Source: Clostridiales bacterium (GTDB lineage: Bacteria > Bacillota > Clostridia > Lachnospirales > Lachnospiraceae). Taken from it: a stretch of DNA of 64,000 bases. The notes under the pieces are model-generated. The model saw only the letters and a program-made list of their open reading frames with translations, had not been told where the DNA came from and searched no databases. The position numbers and the translations under genes are program-made. Positions 28,011 to 36,765 of the stretch are shown piece by piece. The stretch is taken from NCBI GenBank assembly GCA_018365455.1, contig JAGZJZ010000003.1, positions 124,001 to 188,000 on the forward strand. Direction: 5' to 3'. Numbering within the stretch: position 1 is the stretch's first letter; each line of letters begins with the position of its first letter.

Positions 28011-28080
28011 CACCATTAGAATAACCACCTTATATATAAACACCTTATATAACTCACCTTACATGAACACCCTACATGAC
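28011..28080 (+). repeat. Five degenerate tandem CACC-led repeats upstream of AraC gene
   Basis: Five consecutive units begin with CACC: CACCATTAGAATAAC, CACCTTATATATAAA, CACCTTATATAACT, CACCTTACATGAA, CACCCTACATGAC (15, 15, 14, 13 and 13 bases). They end 60 bases before the regulator ATG. The core CACCTTAT is the reverse complement of ATAAGGTG found three times at 20498-20582. They may be a binding array for this or another regulator. Confidence 0.6.
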
Positions 28081-28140
28081 AGACTAGGATTCGGATAAAA
28101 CACTGAAACATGGAAAGATACAGATGCACAAGGAGGTTTT

Positions 28141-29004
28141 ATGTCAGATTATGAAAAAAGAGGTTATCTGGAGAGCGCATTTTGCCTGTTCCATTTAACC
28201 GATCAAAAAGAACAGGACTTTCAATTCCATTACCATGACTTCGATAAAATAATTATTTTTATTGAAGGAAATGTGGACTATATAATAGAAGGTAAATCCT
28301 ACCACCTAAACCCCTATGATATTATTTTAGTAAACCATAACGAAATACACAAACCCAATATTGACCATCAGGTACCTTATGATCGGATCATCGTTTATTT
28401 ATCTCCCCAATTCATACATTCTTATAAAACTGCTGATTACGATTTAAGTGAATGCTTTCTCCGATCCCGGAAAAGCCATTCCAATGTCCTGCGCATTCAT
28501 TCCCTGGAAAAAAGTACCCTGTTTCATGCCATTATGAATTTGGAAAATGCCTTTGCCGACAGGGGATACGCGAATGAACTTTACCGCCAGGTAATCTTTT
28601 TAGAATTTATGATTCACTTAAACAGAGCGGTCTGCGAAAATCATCTGGATTATCTGAAGACAAATTCCTGCAATGAAAAAATCATTGATATTCTGGCATA
28701 TATTAACGCTAATCTATCTGATGATCTGAGCATAGATGCATTAGCTAACCGTTTTTATATCAGTAAATACCATATGATGCGTTTATTTAAGCAACATACC
28801 GGTTATTCGGTAGGCAGTTACATTAACCACAAACGGCTTCTCTCTGCAAAAGAAATGCTGAAGCTGGAATATCCGGTTACACAGATCTGCTTTGACTGCG
28901 GCTTTAAAGACTATTCCACATTTTCCAGGGCTTTTCGGAAATTGTTTGGGAGTTCACCTACTGAAACAAAAGCAGGTAAGCAGAGATTTGAGCATATTTT
29001 GTGA
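28141..29004 (+). CDS. AraC-family regulator upstream of YesM/YesN
   Basis: 287 residues. ATG directly follows AAGGAGGTTTT. N-terminal cupin domain about 20-110 (FHYHDFDKIIIFIEGNVDYII, YDIILVNHNEIHKPN), C-terminal AraC DNA-binding domain about 180-285 (LANRFYISKYHMMRLFKQHT; ICFDCGFKDYSTFSRAFRK). It is the first gene of a plus-strand cluster with a two-component system, importer and esterase, separated from yesM by 160 bases, so it may be transcribed separately. Probably senses a sugar and helps control the cluster. Confidence 0.92.
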   Translation: MSDYEKRGYLESAFCLFHLTDQKEQDFQFHYHDFDKIIIFIEGNVDYIIEGKSYHLNPYDIILVNHNEIHKPNIDHQVPYDRIIVYLSPQFIHSYKTADYDLSECFLRSRKSHSNVLRIHSLEKSTLFHAIMNLENAFADRGYANELYRQVIFLEFMIHLNRAVCENHLDYLKTNSCNEKIIDILAYINANLSDDLSIDALANRFYISKYHMMRLFKQHTGYSVGSYINHKRLLSAKEMLKLEYPVTQICFDCGFKDYSTFSRAFRKLFGSSPTETKAGKQRFEHIL

Positions 29005-29163
29005 TAGTTTATACTTTATTTGTTTTAATTATTATAAATTTATCCTTTTTCTTTCACATTCTATCAAAATATCATCTTTTTCTACTAGCAGTCTGATAAC
29101 AAATCGTGTATAATATGGACAAGCCTTTCTTACTATAAAAGTTCATATATGGGGGGATACAAT

Positions 29164-30957
29164 ATGTCTAAAGTTTCTTTGTCCAGGATCAAAAATGTTT
29201 CTATTAAAAAAATGTTCCTGATATGCCTGCTTACTTTTATTATATGCCCCCTTGTCTTAATTGCATTGCTTATGAATCAAAAGATGTCCCAGATAATCAG
29301 CAATCAAACTCATGAAAACCGTTTGGAGATTTTGAAACAATCTCAAAAAAATATCAGCAGTGTATTAAGCGAAATTGACAGGATCTCTGTTTCCCTTCTC
29401 AGCAATGATTCCTTACAGGAATATTGTGATTCCTATATAAAGGCAAAGAATTCCAAACGGTATTCTACGGATTTTTCATTGCGTCAGCAGCAGTTAAAGG
29501 ATCATATCATTCGTTTTACCAATGAACTTGCTGTGTCAAAGTCTTATATTCATTCTATATCCATAACAAGGGATAATGAAAGTATCATTCAATATGGAGG
29601 GTTTGTAGACCCCCAGGACACCCGCTATTTTGAAAATGCTATCGCCCAAAAGGGCAAAGGCTACTGGACACCGGTCTATCAAACCGATTATGGCTATGAC
29701 AGTAAATTTAACGTTCCTGTTGTTTCCTACATTCGATGCGTAAACGATTTAAATGCATTCCGCACTCTTGCAATGGAAAAAATCACGATGAAAGAAGAGG
29801 CTCTGCGTTCCATTTATGCAGTTAAAAGTGAGAATCAGTATGAAGATGATCTGCTGTCTATCATTAGCAATACCGGTAATATTATCTCCGCCAATGATAA
29901 AGAATTACTGAATACGAAAATTTCGGATTTTACGCTCATGGAAGGTAAAATGGATTGCGATAACGGATATTTTAAAATCAAAAGTAAAACCGGCAGTAAG
30001 TCTGTCTTTTACTCCAGCATCGAAAACACCCCATGGATGCTTATACAGGTTGTATCCCGCAAGACTATGGATCTGCCAATGGCAATGATTAACCAAATCA
30101 TTATCATATCTATTTTATTATGCATTTTATTCAGTATCCTTTTTACACTGATTCAAAATAAATATGTTATTAAGCCAATTGTCAGCTTGTCAAAAGAAAT
30201 GAAAAAGATAGAAGGCGGTGATTTTGAGGTATCCCTTCCCGTCTTATCGGAAAACGAAACCGGAATGCTAACCGCACAATTTCTTAATATGGCAAAAGAA
30301 CTGAAATATTTATTTGAAACCGTTTATCAAGCTGAAATTAAGGAACGGGAAGCCGAACTGATGGCTCTTCAAATGCAGATTAACCCCCATTTTCTCTACA
30401 ATACGCTAGATGCTATTTACTGGCTTGCTTACAAAAACAAAGATTACCTGGTTGGCAGACAGATTGAGGCACTTGCCAATATATTCCGCCATACACTGAA
30501 CAGCGGCAACGAACTGACTACCATCCGGGAAGAACTGCTGCATCTCCAAAATTATATGCAGATACAGAAAATCCGGCTGGGCGAACGAATTACTCTGGAA
30601 ATTGATACCCAGCCGGAATTCGAATACTGCCAGACACTGAAATTAATCCTCCAGCCTTTGGTTGAAAATGCGGTTATACATGGTCTGGAAGAAAAAAAAG
30701 AAGGCGGAGTAATAAAAGTTTCTGTAGAACGCATTGGTGATAATATGAGATATACCATTGTGGATAACGGACTGGGAACCGATGAACAAGCCATAAGGAA
30801 TGCATTACATTCCTCCATGTCCGAATCGGGAAAATGCCTTGCACTGAAAAATATACATGACAGGCTGAGAATCAAATATGGTGCAGAATATGGTTTACAG
30901 TTCTATAGTACGGTCAATGAGGGGACACGGGTTTTAGTTACTTTCCCGATTATTTAG
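29164..30957 (+). CDS. YesM-type sensor histidine kinase
   Basis: 597 residues from ATG at 29164; GGGGGG precedes it, while a start at 29149 has no such site. Two membrane segments (about 16-36, MFLICLLTFIICPLVLIALL, and about 307-330) flank an extracellular dCache-like sensor of about 270 residues. A HAMP domain (about 325-385) leads to the His_kinase domain with phospho-acceptor H409 in QINPHFLYNTLDAIYW and an HATPase domain (LVENAVIHGLEEKK, VDNGLGTD). It would sense an extracellular sugar or binding-protein signal and phosphorylate the downstream YesN-type regulator. The stop codon is the TAG at the edge of a repeat element. Confidence 0.95.
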   Translation: MSKVSLSRIKNVSIKKMFLICLLTFIICPLVLIALLMNQKMSQIISNQTHENRLEILKQSQKNISSVLSEIDRISVSLLSNDSLQEYCDSYIKAKNSKRYSTDFSLRQQQLKDHIIRFTNELAVSKSYIHSISITRDNESIIQYGGFVDPQDTRYFENAIAQKGKGYWTPVYQTDYGYDSKFNVPVVSYIRCVNDLNAFRTLAMEKITMKEEALRSIYAVKSENQYEDDLLSIISNTGNIISANDKELLNTKISDFTLMEGKMDCDNGYFKIKSKTGSKSVFYSSIENTPWMLIQVVSRKTMDLPMAMINQIIIISILLCILFSILFTLIQNKYVIKPIVSLSKEMKKIEGGDFEVSLPVLSENETGMLTAQFLNMAKELKYLFETVYQAEIKEREAELMALQMQINPHFLYNTLDAIYWLAYKNKDYLVGRQIEALANIFRHTLNSGNELTTIREELLHLQNYMQIQKIRLGERITLEIDTQPEFEYCQTLKLILQPLVENAVIHGLEEKKEGGVIKVSVERIGDNMRYTIVDNGLGTDEQAIRNALHSSMSESGKCLALKNIHDRLRIKYGAEYGLQFYSTVNEGTRVLVTFPII

Positions 30958-31029
30958 AGCGTGTTTTTAAATTGCTTTCTGGAAGCTGTGCGTCACACTT
31001 TGTGGGAGATTTCTCCCGGATGAAGGGCT
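30955..31029 (+). mobile_element. MITE-like element, left half copy
   Basis: TAGAGCGTGTTTTTAAATTG and CTTTCTGGAAGCTGTG through CCCGGATGAAGGGC match the left 72 bases of the 24956-25117 copy at high identity. The right half is absent. It begins exactly at the TAG stop of the histidine kinase gene and separates it from the response regulator gene. Confidence 0.65.
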
Positions 31030-31137
31030 CGCAGTTGGGGCATAGTTTGGCTGCTGATGAACGAAAGGGCGGCAGACGCAACGCCTTTTCCCATATATCT
31101 TATATCCGCAGGCGTCAGCGGTGAAGTGGAGATTCGT

Positions 31138-32664
31138 ATGAAATTATTAATAGTAGATGATGAAATTCAAATCAGAGAAGGAATGAAAGACGGTATCGAC
31201 TGGGGGAAACTGGGAATCCGGAAAGTGGATGATGCAGATGGCTACAGTGCCTGGAACCTGTTTCAAAAAGAAAAGCACGAAATTGTGCTTGTGGATATCC
31301 GCATGCCTGGGATGGACGGAATTGAGCTCAGCAAACGGATTATGGACCTGCAGCCAGAAACCAGAATCATGATATTAAGCGGTTATTCTGATTTTAAATA
31401 TGCTCAGTCAGCTATAAAAATAGGGGTTGTAAATTATGAATTGAAACCGGTTAATGCAGATAAAGTCATTCATTTTGTACGCCAGTCCGTACAGATATTA
31501 GAACAAAGTAATATACGAAACCAGCAGCACCTGCAGTACCAGAAACTTTCTAAAAACAATCTGCTCAAGTCCTTACTGTCCGGAAACGCAATACCGGATG
31601 CAGCAATAAAATTTGAAGAATATTTTGGATTTTCTTTATCAGATCCGGTCCAGTGCATTCTGGCTGTATCAAACAGGAACATTCCCGACACTCCACAGAA
31701 CCGCTGGGATACCATTGCCGCCTCTGTATTTGAAGAATGCAAATGCGCCATTTACCAGGGTACGGAGCATGACACCCTGGTTATTTACCGGGTAGATCTG
31801 ACTCCAAAAGGGCTGCGGGAGTACACCAGCATCTGGAAAAAACGTCTTGCGGCTACTGTAAATGACGATCTTCTTATCACCGTAAGTCATGCAGGCTGTG
31901 CAAAGAAACTACCCGAACTCTATCACCAGTGCAGACAACTACAGTCCTGCAGACTGTACGATACAACGCTCTCCATTCTGTATTGTGACGATATGGAAAC
32001 CGTACCTCATGTCATGCAGTTTCCCTTTAAAGAGAAAAAAGAGTTCTATCACAGCATAGAAGAAAAAAATGGTTACAGCGCTGAAAGAATGATTGAGAAT
32101 GCATTCCATGAAATGCAGGAAAAAAAATGTTACAGCGTACAGGCAGTTCAGATGTTTTGTAAAGAAGCTATAGAAACAGTGAAGCTTGCTCTTGTGGATA
32201 GTCTGGCAATCTCTGACAATGCCCTGTTTACAAATCTTCCCCAGGAACTGGATTACTACAAAGAGTACCTTCTAAAATACTGCAAATGCCTTATAGATCA
32301 TTCCACCGTATCTCTTAAAAATTCCTACCATACTGCTGTACTACAGGTAATCGATTACTTAAAATGTAATTATGAACAGCCTGTTACCCTTGAGCAGATG
32401 GCTAAAATGGCGGATAAAACACCAAATTATTTTTCTGTCCTGTTTAAGAATTCCACAGGACAGCCTTTTCATAAATATCTGACCAGCCTGCGCATCGACA
32501 TGGCAAAAAAGCTGATTTGTGAAAGCAGTCTGAAAGTGTATGAAATCAGTGCAAAAGTTGGTTTCCAGGATTATAAATATTTTGCAAAGGTTTTCTATGA
32601 TCTGGAAGGCTGTTCGATTTCTGAATACCGCCGCAGAAAGACACAGCACCAAAAAATCAAATAA
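31138..32664 (+). CDS. YesN-type response regulator with AraC output
   Basis: 508 residues from ATG at 31138 (MKLLIVDDE), the natural receiver N-terminus, with TGGAGA upstream. The frame is open 27 codons earlier, through repeat-element sequence, and that part is unlikely to be translated. Receiver domain about 1-120 with D7, D8 and phospho-acceptor D53 in LVDIRMPGMDG; a variable middle region; AraC-type helix-turn-helix domain about 400-505 (MAKMADKTPNYFSVLFKNST, ISAKVGFQDYKYFAKVFYD). Partner of the kinase upstream. It probably activates the importer genes that follow. Confidence 0.95.
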   Translation: MKLLIVDDEIQIREGMKDGIDWGKLGIRKVDDADGYSAWNLFQKEKHEIVLVDIRMPGMDGIELSKRIMDLQPETRIMILSGYSDFKYAQSAIKIGVVNYELKPVNADKVIHFVRQSVQILEQSNIRNQQHLQYQKLSKNNLLKSLLSGNAIPDAAIKFEEYFGFSLSDPVQCILAVSNRNIPDTPQNRWDTIAASVFEECKCAIYQGTEHDTLVIYRVDLTPKGLREYTSIWKKRLAATVNDDLLITVSHAGCAKKLPELYHQCRQLQSCRLYDTTLSILYCDDMETVPHVMQFPFKEKKEFYHSIEEKNGYSAERMIENAFHEMQEKKCYSVQAVQMFCKEAIETVKLALVDSLAISDNALFTNLPQELDYYKEYLLKYCKCLIDHSTVSLKNSYHTAVLQVIDYLKCNYEQPVTLEQMAKMADKTPNYFSVLFKNSTGQPFHKYLTSLRIDMAKKLICESSLKVYEISAKVGFQDYKYFAKVFYDLEGCSISEYRRRKTQHQKIK

Positions 32665-32689
32665 CCAAATAATCAAATATTCAAATAAT
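32658..32689 (+). repeat. 8-bp tandem repeat, four units
   Basis: CAAATAAC, CAAATAAT, CAAATATT, CAAATAAT in perfect register, starting inside the last codons of the response regulator gene (its TAA stop is within unit one). A short slippage-prone array in the upstream region of the binding-protein gene. Confidence 0.75.
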
Positions 32690-32806
32690 CATTACATTTT
32701 AGGATAAAATCATTATATTTTTGGATATTTCTACAATATTTTTCTTGTTATACTTTATTTATCACCAAATAATCACTACAAAGTAAAAGAAATGGAGGAA
32801 TTTATT

Positions 32807-34138
32807 GTGAGAAAGATTAGAAGATTATTTATTTGTATGCTGGGGATTTTATTGGCAATAACACTGGCTGCGGGCTGTCAGAAACAGTCCTCCGGCGATT
32901 CTGCAGAGGAAAGTAAAGATGCAAAGTCCACTTCGGAAGATACGGCTAAATCTACTGAAGCTAACGAAACCAAAGCTTCAAATCAAAAAACCACAAAAAT
33001 ATCTTTTTACGGAAACCGCACCGGCGAACCGTCCTGGGAACAAATGACTAACGAAACCATCAAACTGCATCCCGAACTGGATGTACAGGTAATTGACATT
33101 GACTGGGCTAATATTGACAAAATCCTAAAGACCGGTATCGCAGCCGGAACCCCTCCTGATGTGACACATTACTGGCCCATGCTGATTAAGCCTTATGTAG
33201 ATGCCGGTCAGGCTTTGGATTTGACACCCTATCTGGAAGCAAATGACAATGAATGGAAGAATACCTTTCCGGCTGAACTTCTGGACCTTGGAAAATTCAA
33301 TGATAAATATTATGCTGTTCCTTATCAGTCCACATTCCCTACCATGTATGTAAATGCAGATATTTTTAAAGAATGCGGCATTGAGATTCCAAAAGAATGG
33401 AATTGGAAAGAGTTTTTAGATGTATGCCAGGCACTGAAAGATAAAAAAGAGATCGCACCTTTTACCGTTGCAAGAGATGTAAACTCCTGGCTGAACCGTT
33501 TAGGTGCTGCAGGACTTGCCCAGGACGACGGAAAACTGGAAGAATTTACAAATGGTGATTTGGACTTTACCCAGAATTATCTGCCTGAAACCATGAAAAA
33601 TATAAAGGAATTGTACGATAAAAAACTCTGGTATCCGGGAGAAGGCGCATTAAATGTAACAAGAGATGAGGCAAAAACTGCTTTCGTACAGGGTAAAGCA
33701 GCCATTATCGCTGAAACAAATCTGATATATCCCGACCTGATGGGCTCCGTTGATTTTGAGGTTGTTCCGGTGTTGTGGCCTACCATGGGCAAAAATACTG
33801 TAATCGTGGGCGGCACCGACGGCTTTATGATCCCCTCTAACGCAGCTCACCCGGAAGAAGCAATTTCTTTTATCAAAACATTCTTAAGCCCGGATATTCA
33901 GAAAATACGTGCCAAAAGCAGTTACCCAGTGGCAATCAATGGTGTGGAAGTTACTGACCCAGTTGTTACAGAACTGATGAAACAGACAAAATATTTAGTA
34001 ACATCCGATTATTTGAACATATCTGCAAAAGTTCAGGAATATGGCAATGCCCAGTTAAACGCTAACTATATTTTAAGCAGCGGCGATAAAGCACTGGAAG
34101 ACCTGGAAAAACTCAGGCTGCAGTCAAAAGAAGAATAA
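32807..34138 (+). CDS. Sugar ABC transporter binding lipoprotein
   Basis: 443 residues from GTG at 32807 (MRKIRRLFICM). An earlier ATG at 32792 overlaps the GGAGG ribosome site. Lipoprotein signal with lipobox LAAGC, then an S/T/E/K-rich linker and a family 1 extracellular solute-binding fold (about 60-443): KISFYGNRTGEPSWEQM, GTPPDVTHYWPMLIKPYVDAG, GKFNDKYYAVPYQSTFPTMYV, FVQGKAAIIAETN. Outer-face receptor for the two permeases that follow. No ATPase gene is in this window, so a shared MsmK-type ATPase is implied. Substrate unknown, probably an oligosaccharide. Confidence 0.93.
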   Translation: MRKIRRLFICMLGILLAITLAAGCQKQSSGDSAEESKDAKSTSEDTAKSTEANETKASNQKTTKISFYGNRTGEPSWEQMTNETIKLHPELDVQVIDIDWANIDKILKTGIAAGTPPDVTHYWPMLIKPYVDAGQALDLTPYLEANDNEWKNTFPAELLDLGKFNDKYYAVPYQSTFPTMYVNADIFKECGIEIPKEWNWKEFLDVCQALKDKKEIAPFTVARDVNSWLNRLGAAGLAQDDGKLEEFTNGDLDFTQNYLPETMKNIKELYDKKLWYPGEGALNVTRDEAKTAFVQGKAAIIAETNLIYPDLMGSVDFEVVPVLWPTMGKNTVIVGGTDGFMIPSNAAHPEEAISFIKTFLSPDIQKIRAKSSYPVAINGVEVTDPVVTELMKQTKYLVTSDYLNISAKVQEYGNAQLNANYILSSGDKALEDLEKLRLQSKEE

Positions 34139-34185
34139 CCTTTCGTTTTAAACCGCACAGCGTTATATATAAATATCAGAATAAT

Positions 34186-34224
34186 GAAAGGGACTGCCGG
34201 CAGCTATGTTCCTGCAGTCCTTTC
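34186..34224 (+). other. Intercistronic stem-loop between binding protein and permease genes
   Basis: GAAAGG-ACTGC pairs with GCAGTCCTTTC with a single bulged G. It is followed by ACAAAAAA, not by T residues. Such stem-loops after binding-protein genes often protect the 5' transcript and raise its level over the permeases. Confidence 0.5.
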
Positions 34225-34244
34225 ACAAAAAAGGGGCGATTCGA

Positions 34245-35156
34245 ATGGGCACACACAAAATAAAACAAAAAAGTAAATTGGAAAGCAAGTTAAAATTACT
34301 CGGAGCACTGATGGTACTTCCCTGCTTGTTTTTTATATTGGTTGACCAATACATACCAATTGGGTGGAACATCATACTTTCACTGCAGGAATGGGATGGC
34401 TTTAAAAAACTGAAATGGGTATATTTTGATAACTTCATAAACTTTTTTCAGGACAGCGACTCTTTAAAAGCACTCTATCACTCGGTTTTATTGGGATTTA
34501 TATCAACTGTTTTTGCAATATTATTAGGGTTAATTGTATCATTTATGATTTATAAACTGAAAAGGACCGAAGGAGCATTTTTAAGGCTGGTTTTCTTTAC
34601 ACCGATCATGCTGCCCACGGCTATTGTAGGACTGCTGTTTACTTTTGTATTTAACAGTGATATGGGGATCTTAAATCAGCTGTTAAGAGCAGTTGGTGCC
34701 GGTAACATGGCAACGGCATGGCTGGAAAACAAGGGAACTGCAATGATATGCATTGCTATTGTAAGCGGCTGGAAACTTTTTGGAGTAACCATGATGCTGG
34801 GATATACAGCGATTCAGAATATCCCCAGTTCACTAATCGAATCCAGTTATCTGGACGGTGCAGGTTATCTAAAACAAATCCGTTATATCATACTTCCTCT
34901 GATCAAACCAACAATCCAGTTGGCTGCGATCTTTTCCCTGACTACGGCATTTCGTACCTATGACCTTGTCTGGGCGATGACAATGGGAGGTCCGGGTAAC
35001 CTGACAACGACCGTACCCATAGAAATGATCAAACGTTCCTTTGTATATAATGAATTTGGCTACTCTGCTGCTACCGGCTGCATCCTCACTGTAGTCGTAC
35101 TAATCTTCATCTTTATTACCAACAAACTGCTGGGGGGTGAAAGTTATGAATACTAA
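34245..35156 (+). CDS. Sugar ABC transporter permease (MalF/LacF type)
   Basis: 303 residues from ATG at 34245 (MGTHKIKQKS), with GGGGCG upstream. Six membrane segments expected (first at LLGALMVLPCLFFILV). The permease EAA loop is present as SSLIESSYLDGAGYLKQIRYIILPLIKP, which contacts the ATPase. Forms a heterodimer with the next gene product, whose start overlaps the end of this gene by 11 bases. Confidence 0.95.
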   Translation: MGTHKIKQKSKLESKLKLLGALMVLPCLFFILVDQYIPIGWNIILSLQEWDGFKKLKWVYFDNFINFFQDSDSLKALYHSVLLGFISTVFAILLGLIVSFMIYKLKRTEGAFLRLVFFTPIMLPTAIVGLLFTFVFNSDMGILNQLLRAVGAGNMATAWLENKGTAMICIAIVSGWKLFGVTMMLGYTAIQNIPSSLIESSYLDGAGYLKQIRYIILPLIKPTIQLAAIFSLTTAFRTYDLVWAMTMGGPGNLTTTVPIEMIKRSFVYNEFGYSAATGCILTVVVLIFIFITNKLLGGESYEY

Positions 35157-36003
35157 TACCAGACAGTATAAATTCAAACATCCCGACCGGAACATCAAAT
35201 GGATCTGCAGAATTTTCACCTATTTACTGGTCATTATTTCGGTATACCCCGTTATCTTCGTTGTAATTACATCCTTTAAATCAGATGAAGAATTTTATAA
35301 AAACATTTGGGGCTTTGCTGCCAATCCGCAATTTTCCAATTATTGGACAGCCTGGACAACCGGACATATTGGCGGCGGTCTGCTGACAAGCGCCATAGTA
35401 ACCATCATTTCACTGGTGATTATTTTAACCGCAGGCACACTTGGCGGATATGCACTTGCCAGACTTAAAGTCCCCTTTGGGAAAATCATCTTATTCCTAT
35501 TAATTGTTACCTTTATGCTGCCTTCTGAAGCGGTTATTATGCCACTGTATTTAATGCTGTCAAAGCTGAAATTAAACAGTTATGTCATGCTGATCCTTCC
35601 CTATATCGGATGGAACATCCCCATGACTATAACCATTATGAGAAATTTCTTTTTAAGTATGCCTCAGGAATTGATCGAAGCTTCCCGCATTGACGGCTGC
35701 TCGGAAATAAAATCTCTGATACAGATTAGTATTCCGTTAATGAAACCGGCATTATCCGTATCCGCCATTTTTGCATTTGTGGGTATCTGGGGAGATTTAT
35801 TCTGGGCACAGATTGCCCTTTCCACTACGTCCTCACTAAAGACACTGACTATGAGTGCACTTAGTTTTCAGGGACAGTACAATACCTCCTGGGGACCAAT
35901 GAGCGCAGCCATCTGCATCACCATCATACCGCTAATCGTATTTTTCCTCTTTGTACAGAAGTATTTCGTTCAGGGGATTACAGGAGGGGCGGTAAAAGGG
36001 TAA
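35146..36003 (+). CDS. Sugar ABC transporter permease (MalG/LacG type)
   Basis: 285 residues from ATG at 35146 (MNTNTRQYKFK), with GGGGGTG upstream; the GTG at 35137 is inside that site. Six membrane segments, EAA loop QELIEASRIDGCSEIKSLIQISIPLMKP and the C-terminal signature KYFVQGITGGAVKG typical of this carbohydrate permease group. Second permease of the importer. Confidence 0.95.
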   Translation: MNTNTRQYKFKHPDRNIKWICRIFTYLLVIISVYPVIFVVITSFKSDEEFYKNIWGFAANPQFSNYWTAWTTGHIGGGLLTSAIVTIISLVIILTAGTLGGYALARLKVPFGKIILFLLIVTFMLPSEAVIMPLYLMLSKLKLNSYVMLILPYIGWNIPMTITIMRNFFLSMPQELIEASRIDGCSEIKSLIQISIPLMKPALSVSAIFAFVGIWGDLFWAQIALSTTSSLKTLTMSALSFQGQYNTSWGPMSAAICITIIPLIVFFLFVQKYFVQGITGGAVKG

Positions 36004-36049
36004 TTAAATTACGAATATTTGTCTAAATACATTTAAACCAGGAGGCATT

Positions 36050-36685
36050 ATGTCAGAAAAATTAATTCTATTTCAGGGTGATTCCATCACAGACGCCGGA
36101 AGAACTTCCTCTTCAGACCCATTCTATGCATTGGGATGCGGCTATCCGCTATTAACGGCAGCCAGGCTTTTATACGAGAAATCCCACACACAATATCATT
36201 TCCTGAATAAAGGAATTTCAGGTAACCGTATTGTAGATCTCTACGCCAGATGGAAAGAGGATACCCTAAACCAGAAGCCGGATGTCATTAGCATTTTAAT
36301 CGGGGTCAATGATGTATGGCATGAATATCAGGATCATTCGGGGGTGGATGCATCCAAATTTGAGAACATGTACGATCTGCTGTTAGAGGAAACGAAGGCG
36401 GCACTCCCACAGGTACAGCTTGTTCTGTGTGAACCCTTCATTCTGCCAATTGGAGAAGTGCTGAATCATACAGAACGATGGATGACGGACATGGCTCTAA
36501 GAAGAGTCATCGTAAAAAAAATGGCTGATAAGTTTGATGCTGCCTTTGTCCCCCTCCAGGAATCCTTTATACAGGAATCGGAAAAACTGGGTGCCGGATA
36601 TCTGCTTTCGGATGGAGTCCATCCAACACCAGCCGGACATGAACTCATTTCCCGCCAGTGGATCAAATATACAGACATCTTATAA
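36050..36685 (+). CDS. Cytoplasmic SGNH/GDSL esterase
   Basis: 211 residues. ATG follows GGAGG. SGNH hydrolase blocks: I FQGDSITDAGR (nucleophile Ser), II GISGNR, III IGVNDVWHE, V DGVHPTPAGH (catalytic Asp and His). No signal peptide, so cytoplasmic. As the last gene of an importer operon it probably removes acetyl or other acyl groups from imported oligosaccharides, such as acetylated xylan or pectin fragments. The exact ester is not known. Followed directly by a strong terminator. Confidence 0.92.
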   Translation: MSEKLILFQGDSITDAGRTSSSDPFYALGCGYPLLTAARLLYEKSHTQYHFLNKGISGNRIVDLYARWKEDTLNQKPDVISILIGVNDVWHEYQDHSGVDASKFENMYDLLLEETKAALPQVQLVLCEPFILPIGEVLNHTERWMTDMALRRVIVKKMADKFDAAFVPLQESFIQESEKLGAGYLLSDGVHPTPAGHELISRQWIKYTDIL

Positions 36686-36737
36686 AAAACTTCAGGGACC
36701 ATCGGGCATATGCCGCAGATGGTTCCTGAAGTTTTTT
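36684..36737 (+). terminator. Terminator of importer-esterase operon
   Basis: Stem of 17 or more pairs (AAAACTTCAGGGACCATC with its near complement) and a 14-base loop, followed by TTTTTTCTTTTC on the plus strand. It overlaps the last codon of the esterase gene and lies 29 bases from the convergent polC stop. Confidence 0.93.
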
Positions 36738-36765
36738 CTTTTCTAACGATTGAATGATTTATATA

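Noticed and set aside
31057..31137. N-terminal extension of the YesN-type regulator.
   Set aside because: The extension begins just after repeat-element sequence and precedes the standard receiver start MKLLIVDDE, which has its own ribosome site.
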